A stretch of 5,487 nt of DNA, taken from assembly GCA_013375355.1 (NCBI GenBank), contig JABXJV010000248.1:1-5487 (forward strand). The letters are read 5' to 3'. The DNA comes from Candidatus Helarchaeota archaeon. Lineage in GTDB: Archaea; Asgardarchaeota; Lokiarchaeia; Helarchaeales; JABXJV01. The notes beneath the pieces were generated by a model, which did no database searches, was not told the DNA's origin, and was given only the letters and a program-made list of their open reading frames with translations. Both the position numbers and the translations under genes were made by a program. Shown one piece after another: positions 5,273-5,487 of this stretch; within the stretch, counting starts at the first letter, position 1, and each line of letters starts with the position of its first letter.

Positions 5273-5487
5273 CTAATTGGCAACTTCCCCAGATTTTTCT
5301 AATGCCTTTAAAGATTGTTCAAGTGAAATCAATATTGGATTTCGAATATAGGCTAATAAACCAGTTGTTTGAGTTATATCATTTGCCCAGACGTCGATTA
5401 TAATATTTGGTTGATCTATTCTGAGCTTCACGACAATTCCTTGTCCTGTTACTTTTATCTTACCGGAATAAAGTGTTAAAGATCGGA
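5273..5487 (-). CDS. C-terminal part of an unidentified protein entering from the right edge
   Basis: An open minus-strand frame runs from the right edge to a TAG at 5275-5273, giving the last 70 residues of a protein whose start lies outside the window. It reads Arg-Ser-Leu-Thr-Leu-Tyr-Ser-Gly at the edge, then KIKVTGQGIVVKLRIDQP, NIIIDVWANDITQTTGLLAY, IRNPILISLEQSLKALEKSG and EVAN. The first half looks like beta strands (alternating hydrophobics in IVVKLRI and IIIDVWA); the last 20 or so residues look like an amphipathic helix. There is no cysteine, membrane helix or known motif, and I do not recognise the family. The absence of stops over 70 codons in such AT-rich DNA and the sensible composition support a real gene. 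It precedes mfnD on the same strand but is separated from it by about 150 bp with the inverted repeat and mfnD promoter, so co-transcription is unlikely. Confidence 0.7.
   Translation of the reverse strand, partial: RSLTLYSGKIKVTGQGIVVKLRIDQPNIIIDVWANDITQTTGLLAYIRNPILISLEQSLKALEKSGEVAN

Noticed and set aside
1..5487. CRISPR array, insertion sequence, tRNA or rRNA
   Set aside because: No regularly spaced direct repeats, transposase-like protein, cloverleaf or conserved rRNA segment was found on either strand.

Overview
This AT-rich window (roughly 70-75% A+T by eye) reads as archaeal, most plausibly an Asgard archaeon of the Lokiarchaeia type. Three things point there. A three-gene methanofuran-biosynthesis operon is diagnostic of tetrahydromethanopterin-type C1 metabolism. 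Signals are archaeal: TATA boxes of the TTTAAATA/TTTTAAAA type, T-run termination, Shine-Dalgarno (SD) motifs of the GGAGGTGAT family mixed with apparently leaderless starts, and frequent TTG/GTG starts. A small leucine-rich-repeat protein resembles the many LRR proteins of Lokiarchaeia. The lineage is inference; an AT-rich methanogen is the main alternative.

Layout from left to right. A minus-strand gene begins with TTG at 20 and leaves the window at the left edge; its TATA box and SD are visible. A 98-aa minus-strand protein (179-475) joins a Cys-pair knuckle to two leucine-rich repeats. It is divergent from a 159-aa four-helix membrane protein on the plus strand (568-1047, TTG start), which ends directly on a T8 tract. 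A gene-poor convergent gap (1048-1433) holds an AT-rich double hairpin that could terminate transcription on both strands. A 200-aa all-helical protein of unknown function (1434-2036, minus) follows.

The core is the minus-strand operon mfnD-mfnF-mfnE (5118 to 2164), with overlapping or nearly abutting genes. MfnD ligates glutamate to tyramine, MfnE makes the diphosphate of the aminomethylfuran alcohol, and MfnF joins the two halves into the methanofuran core. The supply genes mfnA, mfnB and mfnC are not in the window. The operon seems to start from a leaderless promoter just upstream of mfnD.

Between mfnD and an unidentified minus-strand gene that enters from the right edge (C-terminal 70 residues, stop at 5273) lies a GC-rich 16-bp inverted repeat with a nested inner hairpin. 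Its one mismatch becomes a G-U pair only in minus-strand RNA. This is the most striking non-coding structure here. I see no CRISPR array, insertion sequence, tRNA or rRNA. I found no clear undescribed multi-gene system; the interest lies in the methanofuran cassette, the nested hairpin and the odd small proteins.
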